Shown here in pieces: positions 54,645 through 64,000 of a stretch of DNA of 64,000 nt. Source of the DNA: Tubulanus polymorphus (Eukaryota > Nemertea > Palaeonemertea > Tubulaniformes > Tubulanidae); assembly GCF_964204645.1 (NCBI RefSeq), contig NC_134026.1, positions 25,252,650 to 25,316,649 of the forward strand, written 5' to 3'. The position numbers and the translations under genes are program-made. The notes under the pieces are model-generated. The model ran no database searches. It saw only the letters and a program-made list of their open reading frames with translations, and was not told the origin of the DNA. The number at the start of each line of letters is the position of its first letter. Position 1 is the first letter of the stretch.

Positions 54645-54815
54645 TTAGGTGAGCTGAAATGTTACAATGTTTTAGTTAGACGGATGGGAATAGTGAAGAT
54701 GAGAGAACAAATCACTGTTCAATATCAGGATGAAGTAATGCAGTGATCTGTACTCTGTACACACAATGTTACACGTATCTCTAACAGTTCAATCAATTTG
54801 AAGTCTACAGCAGTA
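54645..54815 (-). repeat. dispersed repeat R2, copy 2 (inverted)
   Basis: Reverse-complement match to 49,660-49,822, including GAGAGAACAAATCACTGTTC and TACACGTATC on the + strand. It begins right after the C-rich array. Confidence 0.85.
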
Positions 54816-55192
54816 TAATCTAGGGAAATTCTACTCTTAAGATGCATATCTGATTGTGATGAAGGAATATTATTGATAATAGTTGTATCATTGACATTAG
54901 GGACTAGTTTCGTATTGATTGGAAATAACATTTGAGTTGATCGCAAGTTTAAAAACCTGTAAACTGGCTTTATCTTTTTTGAATCCCTGAAATAACAATC
55001 CCAACCATAAACTAATCCTTACCAAAGACATTTGAATGAATTGAATAAATGCAACAGCTTTCTGTGATTTCATTTCAAAACATGGTTTCTATCTTTAAAA
55101 CTTGTCCCTTAAAATCAAATCAACAACTGAAAAACAAAGATAAATGTAACTTATCTTGAATTTCGATTGAGTGATTCTCACCGTCCTCTACT

Positions 55193-55402
55193 GAATCCAA
55201 GAAAGTCTTATTGTAAAACAGTGATTCCTTGTTGTCCTGTGCTGAATCCAAGAAGGTAGCCTTATTGTGAAACACTGATTCTCGTAATCCTGTGCCGAAT
55301 CCAAGTCTCATAGTAAACAGTAATTCCCGATGTCATGCGCAGAATCCAAGACAGTCTTTTATTGTAAAACAGAGATTCCTGATGTCCTGTACTGAATCCA
55401 AG
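55193..55402. repeat. ~52-base tandem repeat, five copies
   Basis: GAATCCAAG recurs at 55193, 55244, 55297, 55342 and 55394, each followed by a TTATTGTAAAACA-type segment and GATTCC. Two units stay in frame on the - strand, giving a repeated FLDS/FYNK-like peptide, but other spacings (45, 53) break the frame, so coding is unlikely. Confidence 0.85.
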
Positions 55403-56439
55403 TTCCCATTGTTGTGATACCTATGATAAACAAATCTAAGATTGTTTTCTTTCTTTAGAACTAAGTGCAGAATTATCAAATTCAAAATTCAAACTTACCA
55501 ATTAAATTTTTCGTTCCAACCTGTAGTTGATTTATTCAGGGGCTTCTCGATCTACTACGGTTTAGGTTTCAGCTGCGGAGTTGAACATGAAATATAAAAA
55601 AGAAAGTAATTAAGATACAGTTAACACTATCTGTTACCGAAACTGATGGAGAGAACATCTAAAAGATGAAATAAGCTCACATTGCTGTCACTGTTCCTGA
55701 TGTCACTTCACTTCTTTTATGTACACATCTACAAACGAAAACAGAAACTATCAAAACGAGACTGAATAAAAACAGAATGAATTCACACAGAAATCAAAAC
55801 CAATTGACATTTGAAGAACCATTTCCAGGGCTAAGGCAAGGGGGCAAGGGGCGATTGCCCCGGCCCAAGTTTGGAAAAGTGCCATTTTTGCAAACATTGT
55901 TATATACTATTACTGCCTGGCCTCAAAATTGTAATGCTAGGTATGGCCCTAATTCAGAACAAATTACAACCAGCGGAAGCTGAGAGACTGTATGTCAGCT
56001 CTAGAAGTTTCGGACCCGCTAGATTAACAGGATCCCATTCTTGCTTCGCTTGACTGACTGACATGACGACATAGTCGACATCGTGTGCGCCTGCTCTGAA
56101 AATGGTTACCCGCGCAATATCTGAGATGAAATATTTTCAGCCACTTACCGAATATTAAAATACTGATTTTTGGGGTCTGAAATGAGGGTTTTTGAAACTA
56201 GGTGGTGAGGTTTTTGCTGTTCAATGCCGAGCATGCCATTTTGATATTGCGTCGTAGTGTTTCAGATTGCCGCGCAGCGCATGTCAATATGTATAATGTC
56301 GCTATTATTAGTATGCGAATTAGTCGAGGTCGAATCCCTGGCACAGGATTCGGCCTGTCACGAACGGTTCTGAGGCCTGAGGGAAAACGAGTTCTCGAAT
56401 GTGGTTTTACATCTCAAGAAAACGAACCACTTTGAATGA
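55403..56439. other. non-coding; possible unassigned splice signals and element fragments
   Basis: A perfect - strand donor GTAAGT lies at 55493-55498 and a GTGAGC at about 55,675-55,680; no coding exon can be attached to either. 55,827-55,870 (GGGCAAGGGGCGATTGCCCC type) resembles a DNA-transposon fragment. At 56,244-56,345 GCCGCGCAGCGC and GGTCGAATCCC have A-box and B-box character, so a tRNA-derived SINE trace is possible. Confidence in each is low. Confidence 0.3.
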
Positions 56440-56655
56440 AACTTTCGGAACATATGTATTCTAGTGACCCTTTCCCGACTGAAAAAAATCGGGACCTTGG
56501 AATTTCGGCTAGTTTGTTGATTTTCCGACTAAAGCTGCCCGACTAACCCCCGGCGGTATAGAGAGTAGGTGGGAGGGGGGGGGGTGTTTTACGTATGTAT
56601 TGAGATGTACATTGAGAAAACCTGGTGGTAGGCGGGTGGCGGTATATTATTATTC
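56440..56655 (+). repeat. dispersed repeat R1, copy 2 (with flank)
   Basis: Same-orientation match to 43,975-44,225: TTTCGGCTAGTTTGTTGATT, GGCGGTATAGAG, a G10 run, then GAGAAAACCTGGTGG. It lacks the left terminal sequence of the 48.6-kb element, so it is truncated or rearranged. It ends about 330 bases before ANAPC7. Confidence 0.8.
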
Positions 56656-56982
56656 GAGGTAAACTTATTATCAAAGCTAAATCAGACTCGAGAGCTATTT
56701 ACAACGACATTTATATAGTAAATAAATTTAAAGATACCTTATATAAAAAGAAATGTTTATCACTTGTCGTCAGAATCCACAAACTCGCCATCTTTCAGAT
56801 AAATCGCAAACAGTTTCATTCGCCGGGTGTCGTGACCCGATGAGCTTTTTAGTCATTGGACATTGAGTCCGCTCCATGAGTCCGAGAAGAAATTCAATTT
56901 AATATATTCCTGTAATTTTCATGTCTTAAACTAGAATTTGCTGATAAATATTTGTATTTTTGCATAATCTTTGAGCATCAAA
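56656..56982 (+). promoter_or_regulatory. presumed promoter and 5' leader of ANAPC7
   Basis: No TATA box at a convincing position and no coding content. Function is inferred from position immediately before the ANAPC7 ATG. Confidence 0.35.
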
Positions 56983-59900
56983 ATGAATATCTACGACCAG
57001 GTGAAAGTATTATACGATGCCGGTCTATACGATGACCTCAAAATGACGGTAAGTTGATGAAGACAATGGATTTATAATTTAGTCTTTATATATTATTACT
57101 TATTAGTTGGAGTTTGGACAATAATTTGAACAAAATCAAAACTGGCTCCAGTTACGGGGGAGGAATCTGCACTATATCTACATATACGCATGAATGATCA
57201 ACTAGCCTAACGTTACTACGTTAGTAGTGTCGATTCTTTCTTATTTTTACTGTCTGATTTTTAAATCAAGAAATTTACACACTCTCTATGTATGTTTGTT
57301 CTTTAATAAATGAAAAAGCAGCTACTACCAGCCCAGACAACTGTTTGGGCACTTCATTTGGTTTTGATATGATAATGATTTTTTGACAAATGTACACTTT
57401 CTTTTTTTGCAGTGTGGTTTGGTTTTGACAATGAGTGAACATAACACTGAGTTACTGACTGTTTCACAAAAATACCAGATAACTGTATTTTATGGAAACT
57501 CCTTGTTTCACCAGCGCGAGTATAAATTAGCAGAGGTATACATCGATCTAAATTGATATTCAAATCTTTAAATGATTAAGTCATCAATACATTATTAAAT
57601 GTCATGAAACTATGATTCTGACAACTGTTCCATTTTTTCAGGTGGCTTTCAGGAAGGCCTTACATTTAAAGAAACTGATAAATAAAACTAAAGGCAAAGG
57701 TTCTCAACCAGTAAGTTACCACTTCTTTTGAAATACTCCCTCCCTTATGTATACAGCCCACTGGTATTACAATTATTGATATTTCTCAATTTTGTCATTT
57801 TACATTTTAGCTGGAAGTATTTCCTGACGTAGATGTCAAATATAAGTTGTACCGATGTTACATGCATTTTAAACAGTACAGAGATGCCATTAGCGTAGTA
57901 CGTACATATTTCAAATCCTCCACTCCAACATAATGTATTAACCCTGTCTCCAAATCATGTATCGTCATCATTTTTGGTTCTATTTAGCTTGAAGGAATCA
58001 GTAGTCGACAGAGAACTGCTAAGATAAATAAAGCTCTCGGACAACTCTATCAGAAAACTGGAAATGACCGTTCTGCAATCACATGCTTTAAAGAGGTCCT
58101 TAGGTACGTAATGCCATCAGTTTGCTGTCACTATCAGCTTCTTACAATCTTACAAGTGTCATTATTTCCCATTTGGAATTTTCTAGGGAATGTCCACTGT
58201 CACTTGAGGCTGTAAAAGGATTACTTTCATTGGGAGTGAAAGCAAGTGAAGCTATTTCGTTGATTTCTGCAGGTACCAGTGCCTTGGGCAGCGCTGAGTG
58301 GTAAGATATAGTGGTTTATAAGTCTTATAACCAATTAGACTTCTGCTACAAATTGGCATTAGTGACTTCAAAATATTTGCCGTTTAGAAAATCATTTGAA
58401 CTGTCAGGCATGTCTGACATATTACCTTATGAAAAACTAATAAGTAATAATTGTGATTTTTAGGCTTCAGTCATGGATTAAAGGTCAAGCATTTATATCT
58501 AGTAGGGAATATGGGAGTGCTATTGCTTGTTATTCATTACTCGATGCCAAGGTAATCATGAAATTACCATTATTGAGTTCGGGTATATCACTCGGGCATT
58601 GTAAACAGCTTATTTAATCATTTTCAGAGTCCATTGCGGGATAATGTTAATATTTTATGTAACCTCGGAGAAGCACACTTACTTAATGGCGACTATAATG
58701 CTGCTAAACTTGTTTTACAACGGGTATGGATGAACAACTTTATAAAACTCTTCTGTATACATTCCGTATACCATTCTATTGACTATCATCTGATTGATAC
58801 CGGTATTTTATAGGCTCACGCCTTGGAACCATTGCAACTAAGAAAGATGGACATGTTAGCCGGAATCTTAGCCAAAGACAAAGAAGTGAAAGAATTAGAA
58901 AAGTTAGTCAGATGAGAACACATGTAACAAGTCACAGAATATTCAATGATGGCATGCCATGTAATTCTTAAGTTGTAATTAATTTTAGTTTATCGAGCCA
59001 TCTGATAGCTGTGAATGATCAAGCCCCAGAACCCTGGATTGCCCTTGGGTTCTTCTGTATGGCAACACGAAAAACCACCAGAGCTGTGTATTTTGCCCAA
59101 AAAGTATGTCACAATTGTGCCTGAAATTTCAATTTCACTAGTCTAAGCTAACTTAACAGCCTAAGCTGACTTAATTTTTAAGGCTTTCACACTGGATAAT
59201 AGCAATGAACAAGCTCTGTTGCTCAAGGGACATGGATTACTCGAACTCAAAAGGACACAGGAAGCAATTTTACATTTCCGTGAAGCTCTTAAATTAACTC
59301 CATACAGATACGAGGTCCATAAAGGTATCATTTCGTATAATGTGTATTTATTTGAATTTTCTATTTGTATCTGACTGTGTTATTAATTACAATTTAAGGT
59401 TTAGTCGAATCGTATGTATCTTGTTTCCGGGTTAGAGAAGCAATCACTTATGCTGCAAATGCATTGAAACAACTGGGAACTTCTGCTCGGTCGCTGACTG
59501 TAGGTTTTCTGTTAGTTTCTTGTTTTTTTGTCAGTTTTAACACTCAATTATGCGTATCATACCCCTTTTGCAGCTCTATGCATCTGTTTTGGCTAAGGAA
59601 CAGACAACTGTTGAAAAAGCAAAAACTTACCTAGAGAAAGCAATGAGATTGGATCCCACATATTTGGAAGCTGTATACGTGATGGCCGATATACTTTCCA
59701 CACAACAACAATGTGATGCTGGTATTGCGCTGTAAGTACAGGAAATACATGATTCTGAACTCAATCTTTCCAGTTTTCACATGTTTTAAGGTATTCATTT
59801 CAGTTTAAGAAAGCAGTTACGCATGCAGAGTACATGTAACTTGCATTTGATGCTTGGAAACTTTTTAACACAGACGAATGAACATCAAGAGGCCCTAGAT

Positions 59901-60263
59901 CAATACAGTATCGCTTTAAGGTATGTTTTTGGCTATAAAATATTTGAAAACTTACTGTCAAAAGGTTAGTCCTCCGGGCTACCGGTAATTCAGATTGGTT
60001 TCTTATTAAAACAGTTTGGATCCGAACAATGCGCAGGCAAAGGATGGAATTGAGAAAGTGGAAAAAAGATGCGACATGGCAATGGAAAACACTTATGACA
60101 TGGAAATAGAAGACTTAAGTGAGAATGAGGTATCACTGCATTAGAAACACTCTTTAACTCTTTTCTTTTCGTTCATGTAATATTTGAACAATTTATTATT
60201 GTATTCTAGGATGCATTAGACAGGAGTGATGTTGATAGCGCATGGTCAGATACTGATCTCTGA
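56983..60263 (+). CDS. ANAPC7: anaphase-promoting complex subunit 7 (TPR protein)
   Basis: Sixteen exons encode 549 residues: 56983-57048, 57413-57535, 57642-57710, 57811-57897, 57988-58103, 58187-58300, 58464-58551, 58628-58723, 58814-58902, 58989-59103, 59183-59324, 59399-59499, 59574-59731, 59804-59920, 60015-60129 and 60210-60263. All have GT-AG borders and consistent phase, and the total is an exact multiple of three. Similarity to vertebrate APC7 runs the whole length: SRQRT at 121-125, KEVLRECPLSLEA, EPW in NDQAPEPW, LLLKG, AILHFREALKL and DQYSIALSLDPNN. The protein is a near-continuous superhelix of tetratricopeptide repeats ending in a short acidic tail (SDVDSAWSDTDL). By family, APC7 homodimers cap the TPR arc of the APC/C, the nuclear ubiquitin ligase that degrades cyclin B and securin. 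The human protein is slightly longer (about 565-600). Convergent with LYRM4. Confidence 0.96.
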
Positions 60264-60464
60264 TTTGATAGCTAACTGTGATAAAAAACACCATGCCAAG
60301 AGAGCAACGTTTGATAGTTTTACGAGATACACTTCAGACGACACACTTCAGTTTCAAACAGTTCATGTACTGTACAACAACCTATATTAATTCTGCTCCA
60401 TTCTTGACGGAAGTGTAAAGTTTATGTTGTACAGTTATATTTTCATTGTAAATGTCAGTTTGTA

Positions 60465-60470
60465 AATAAA
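60465..60470 (+). terminator. ANAPC7 polyadenylation signal
   Basis: AATAAA 202 bases after the ANAPC7 stop codon, in a T/AT-rich context; the only good + strand candidate before the convergent gene. Confidence 0.7.
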
Positions 60471-60489
60471 GAATTATTAGTATGCATTT

Positions 60490-60696
60490 AGATATTGAAT
60501 TCATTTAGTGCTACTGCCATCCATCCATCTATCCATGGACCTCCTAGGACTTCACACGGTCCTGGAAGTGGTTGTTTCCACAGTGATCTCTGTCACTGCG
60601 ATCCTCGTGTAACCATCCGTGGTACATAATCAGAGACTAAGGTTTTTGGTGACATAAATCAGGATGACAATAACTTGATATTTCATTTTACAATAT
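60490..60696. other. short spacer between convergent genes, with CCAT repeat
   Basis: An imperfect (CCAT)n run at about 60,517-60,536, then GC-richer sequence with repeated GGTCCTGG/CCTAGGAC-like pieces. No gene. Confidence 0.6.
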
Positions 60697-60702
60697 TTTA
60701 TT
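60697..60702 (-). terminator. LYRM4 polyadenylation signal
   Basis: TTTATT on the + strand (AATAAA on -), 61 bases after the LYRM4 stop codon. Confidence 0.65.
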
Positions 60703-60762
60703 ATAAACTATTCACTCGCAAACTACACAGTTCAATATTACAACAAATACGTTCATCTATTC

Positions 60763-61243
60763 TTAACTGCCATTTTCCTCGATAACTATCTTCGGCTGCT
60801 GGTACAACTGACTTATAACCACCTGAAATTAAAAGTAAGGGTACAACAATCTGTGCATCAATTACAATCGTAAAATAAAACGGTTTATCTCTAATCTACC
60901 TGTCTTTTGATGACTGCAAAATTTTCTTGGGCAATATTGTAAAGTTTAGCAATCTCCGCTGGGTCCGTTTTAGCTTTGTGTTCTTTAAAACCATCTCGAG
61001 TGCGTCTTAGTGCATATTCCCTTCAAAGAAAGAATAATGTTTTAGCTGAATTAAGACTTTATTTAGTTTAAACTAAAAGTTAAAAGATAGAGGAGATCCG
61101 CACACCCAACAAACAGACCTTTTTCGAAGATTTATATCCCTACCGATTGGGATAGCTTACCTGTAATTGTATCCTGTAAACTTTTTACTCTCTCGCATCA
61201 TCGCTCTATATAGCTGTAGGATACTTATTCTGGACACAGACAT
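60763..61243 (-). CDS. LYRM4: LYR motif protein 4 (ISD11), Fe-S cluster biogenesis
   Basis: Three - strand exons, 61161-61243, 60900-61020 and 60763-60822, give 87 residues, against 91 in human. The start is the only ATG at the head of the frame. The LYR signature is at residues 11-13 (LQLYRAMMRESKKF). The family pattern continues with YNYREYALRRTRDGFKEHK, the DPAEI segment, VIKRQVVISQLY and KIVIEE near the C terminus. ISD11 is a small helical adaptor in the mitochondrial matrix that, with acyl carrier protein, stabilises the cysteine desulfurase NFS1 for Fe-S cluster assembly. Introns are in phases 2 and 0. No separate presequence is evident, as usual for the family. Convergent with ANAPC7. 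Confidence 0.96.
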
Positions 61244-61500
61244 TATAGACTATCGTGAAGTGAGCCTGTTATTCCAGCCTCGTATTCAGATATAGTGTGT
61301 ACACACTGTATAGCTGCCTGTAGATACTGGTTGACATGAAATGTATAACTTAACACTTTGACCGGACGAAACGACGATCATTCAATAAAGTCACCGGGGC
61401 AGAAGAGTGATCAATAATTGTTTTATATAATTAAAATGTGTAGTGATTTTCGTAAATTTCATAGATTTTCATCGAAATGTATTTTACATCAATTATGCCT
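61244..61500 (-). promoter_or_regulatory. presumed LYRM4 promoter and 5' leader
   Basis: The only non-repetitive DNA between the LYRM4 ATG and the satellite. No TATA box in a convincing position. Assigned by position. Confidence 0.3.
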
Positions 61501-63778
61501 GTTAAAATTCAAATATGTCTATAAAAGTAAAACAAGGCTACCTGAAAATTAATTTCTCTATTCTTCGAGTTGATTTAAAGCAGATGTCTTCATTTGTTCA
61601 TAGTAAAAAATACGCAATATTTCAACGCACGATTGCATCATGGCTCAACATGTTAACATTAAAATTCAAAATCAAATTTCTCTAAAACTAAAACCTCAGG
61701 GTTCCTGAAAATTAAGTATATTATTAAGGAAACTCTATTCTTTAAGTTGATTTAGGCAGATGTCTGTGCATTGATTTGATCATAGTAAAAAAACGCGTCA
61801 TTTCAATACACGATTGCATTATTGCGTGAAATTTAAAAAGTTAAAATTCATAATGAGATTTCTCTGAAACTCTGAAACCTGAGACTTCCTTAAAATTAAG
61901 TATATTAATAAGCACACTCTGATGTAAAGTTGATGTAAAGCAGATGTCTGTGCATTGGTTTGATTATAGTAAAAAATGCGTCATTTCAATATACGATAGC
62001 ATCGTGGCACGATATTCAAAAATTAAAATTAAAAATCAAATTTCTCTTAAACTCAAACCTGAGGATAATTAAGTATATTAACTCTAGTCTTTAAGTTGAT
62101 TCAAGGCAGATGTCTGTGCATTGATTTGTTCATAGTAAAAAAAACGCGTCATTTCAATACACGATTGCATCATTGCGCGATATTCAGAAATTTAAATTTC
62201 AAAAAATAAAATTCCATTAAACTAAAACCTGAGGCTTTCTGAAAATCGAGAATATTATAAAGGAAACTCTATTCTTTAAGGCAGATGTCTGTGCAATGAT
62301 TTGATCATAGTAAAAAATGCAATATTTCAATACACGACTGCATCAAGGCGCAGTATTTAAAAATTAAAATTCAAAATCAAATTTCTCTAAAACTAAAACC
62401 TGAGGCTTTCTGAAAATCCAGTATAATATTCAGGAAACTATTCTTTAAGTTTATTTAAGGCAGATGTCTGTGCATTGATTTGATCATAGTAAAAAAAAAC
62501 GCGTCATTTCAATACGCGATTGCATCATTGCGCGATATTTAAAAAGTTAAAATTCAAAATCAAATTCCTCTTAAACTAAAACCTGAGGCTTTCTGAAAAT
62601 CCAGTATAATATTCAGGAAACTCTATTCTTTAAGTTGATTTAAGGCAGATGTCTGTGCATTGATTTGATCATAGTAAAAAAACGCGTCATTTCAATACAC
62701 GATTGCATCATTGCGCGATATTTAAAAAGTTAAAATTCAAAATCAAATTCCTCTTAAACTAAAACCTGAGGCTTTCTGAAAATCCAGTATAATATTCAGG
62801 AAACTCTATTCTTTAAGTTGATTTAAGGCAGATGTCTGTGCATTGATTTGATCATACTAAAAAAACGCGTCATTTCAATACACGATTGCATCATGGCGCG
62901 ATATTCAGAAATTTAAATTTCAAGATTAAATTTCTCTAAAACTAAAACCTGAGGGTTCCTGAAAATTAAGTATATTAATAAGCAAACTCTATTCTTTAAG
63001 TTGATTCAAGGCAGATGTCTGTGCATTGATTTTATCATAGTATAAAAACGCGTCATTTCAATACACAATTGCATCATGGCACGATATTTAAAAAGTTAAA
63101 ATTCAAAATCAAATTTCTCTAAAACTAAAACCTGAGGCTTTCTGAAAATCCAGTATAATATTCAGGAAACTCTATTCTTTAAGTTGATTCAAGGCAGATG
63201 TCTGTGCATTGATTTGATCATAGTAAAAAAACGCGTCATTTCAATACACGATTGCATCATTGCACGATATTTAAAAAGTTAAAATTCAAAATCAAGTTTC
63301 TCTAAAACTAAAACCTGAGGCTTTCTGAAAATCCAGTATAATATTCAGGAAACTCTATTCTTTAAGTTGATTCAAGGCAGATGTCTGTGCATTGATTTGA
63401 TCATAGTAAAAAAACGCGTCATTTCAATACACAATTGCATCATGGCACGATATTTAAAAAGTTAAAATTCAAAATCAAATTTCTCTAAAACAAAAACCTG
63501 AGGCTTTCTGAAAATCCAGTATAATATTCAGGAAACTCTATTCTTTAAGTTGATTCAAGGCAGATGTCTGTGCATTGATTTGATCATAGTAAAAAAACGC
63601 GTCATTTCAATACACGATTGCATCATGGCACGATATTTAAAAAGTTAAAATTCAAAATCAAGTTTCTCTAAAACTAAAACCTGAGGCTTTCTGAAAATCC
63701 AGTATAATATTCAGGAAACTCTATTCTTTAAGTTGATTCAAGGCAGATGTCTGTGCATTGATTTGATCATAGTAAAAA
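61501..63778. repeat. satellite array, ~12.4 monomers of ~183 bases
   Basis: CAGATGTCT recurs at 61581, 61757, 61941, 62107, 62282, 62461, 62646, 62829, 63012, 63195, 63378, 63561 and 63744. Spacings are 176, 184, 166, 175, 179, 185 and then 183 six times. Each monomer contains AAAACCTGAGGCTTTCTG, CAGGAAACTCTATTC, GTGCATTGATTTGATCATAG and an ACGCGTCATTTCAATACACG segment. Left-hand monomers are diverged and indel-rich; those from about 62,640 on are nearly identical. The array stops abruptly inside a monomer near 63,778. No coding capacity. Confidence 0.97.
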
Positions 63779-64000
63779 ACTATACACTTAAAGGAGGTGC
63801 CGCCCCAAAATGTATGTGGGAGTCTCCGAGTAATTTCATTCGCCTGAAATGAAACTCTTCCAGTAGTTGGTAGGCTACTGTAAACCTACAGTCAAATTCC
63901 CTTACAGTGTGTATTGTGTATCGATGGTGTATCTAACTATCCTCTATGAAATAACATGTATTCTAACTATGAACAAATCAATTCTTTATCACTTTAGAGA
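63779..64000. other. right-hand flank of the satellite, non-coding
   Basis: Begins with GGAGGTGCCGCCCC-type sequence unlike the satellite. No gene or element could be identified before the window ends. Confidence 0.4.

Noticed and set aside
54397-54648. Pro/Ser-rich protein on the + strand
   Set aside because: Lies across a hairpin and the second C-rich minisatellite; repeat artefact.
56820-56900. Hammerhead-like GATGAG and GTCC/GGAC pieces before ANAPC7
   Set aside because: CGATGAGC lacks a following GAAA core in the right place; the pieces do not fold into the three-stem layout.
61501-63778. CRISPR-like array
   Set aside because: The repeats are contiguous ~183-base monomers with no unique spacers, in an animal genome.

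Overview
This window is nuclear DNA from a bilaterian animal. Three genes are interrupted by short GT-AG introns, one receptor gene is intronless, and AATAAA signals follow several stop codons. Tandem repeats, miniature inverted-repeat elements and a satellite array are also present. The receptor belongs to the alpha-2 adrenergic family, and the intron sizes and repeat types fit an invertebrate, perhaps a lophotrochozoan. That placement is an inference; nothing here fixes the phylum. There are no bacterial-type operons, rRNA genes or CRISPR arrays.

Region by region: (1) 1-37,082 holds no coding exon I can defend. It is fairly uniform, AT-rich, low-repeat sequence with a (TA)n tract, one miniature inverted-repeat element, a pair of GATGGCC palindromes and a degraded tRNA-like relic. 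It may be regulatory DNA for the receptor downstream. (2) 37,431-39,410 is an intronless alpha-2-adrenergic-like GPCR on the + strand. (3) 41,042-42,952, on the - strand and convergent with the receptor, is a nine-exon gene for a 378-residue multi-pass membrane protein of unrecognised family with a PDZ-ligand-like C terminus. (4) 43,000-56,900 is repeat-rich. It contains miniature elements, a long-palindrome element with target-site duplications, tandemly duplicated and partly broken exon-like blocks on the - strand (46.5-49.5 kb), two C-rich minisatellites, a ~40-bp minisatellite, a Penelope-like terminal motif with a hammerhead-like core, and tRNA-like SINE traces. (5) 56,983-60,263 is a 16-exon gene for APC/C subunit 7 (ANAPC7, 549 aa). 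(6) 60,763-61,243, on the - strand and convergent with ANAPC7, is a three-exon LYRM4/ISD11 gene (87 aa). (7) 61,501-63,778 is a satellite of about 12.4 monomers whose period settles at exactly 183 bp toward the right.

The four confident genes have no shared pathway that I can see: amine signalling at the cell surface, an orphan membrane protein, mitotic ubiquitin ligation, and mitochondrial Fe-S cluster assembly. They form two convergent pairs separated by a repeat-rich block. No clear new multi-gene system is visible. The observations most worth checking are the duplicated exon-like block, the minisatellite that is inverted relative to its own flank, the homogenising satellite and the orphan membrane protein. 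All exon boundaries were read by eye from splice signals and reading-frame continuity; no searches were run.
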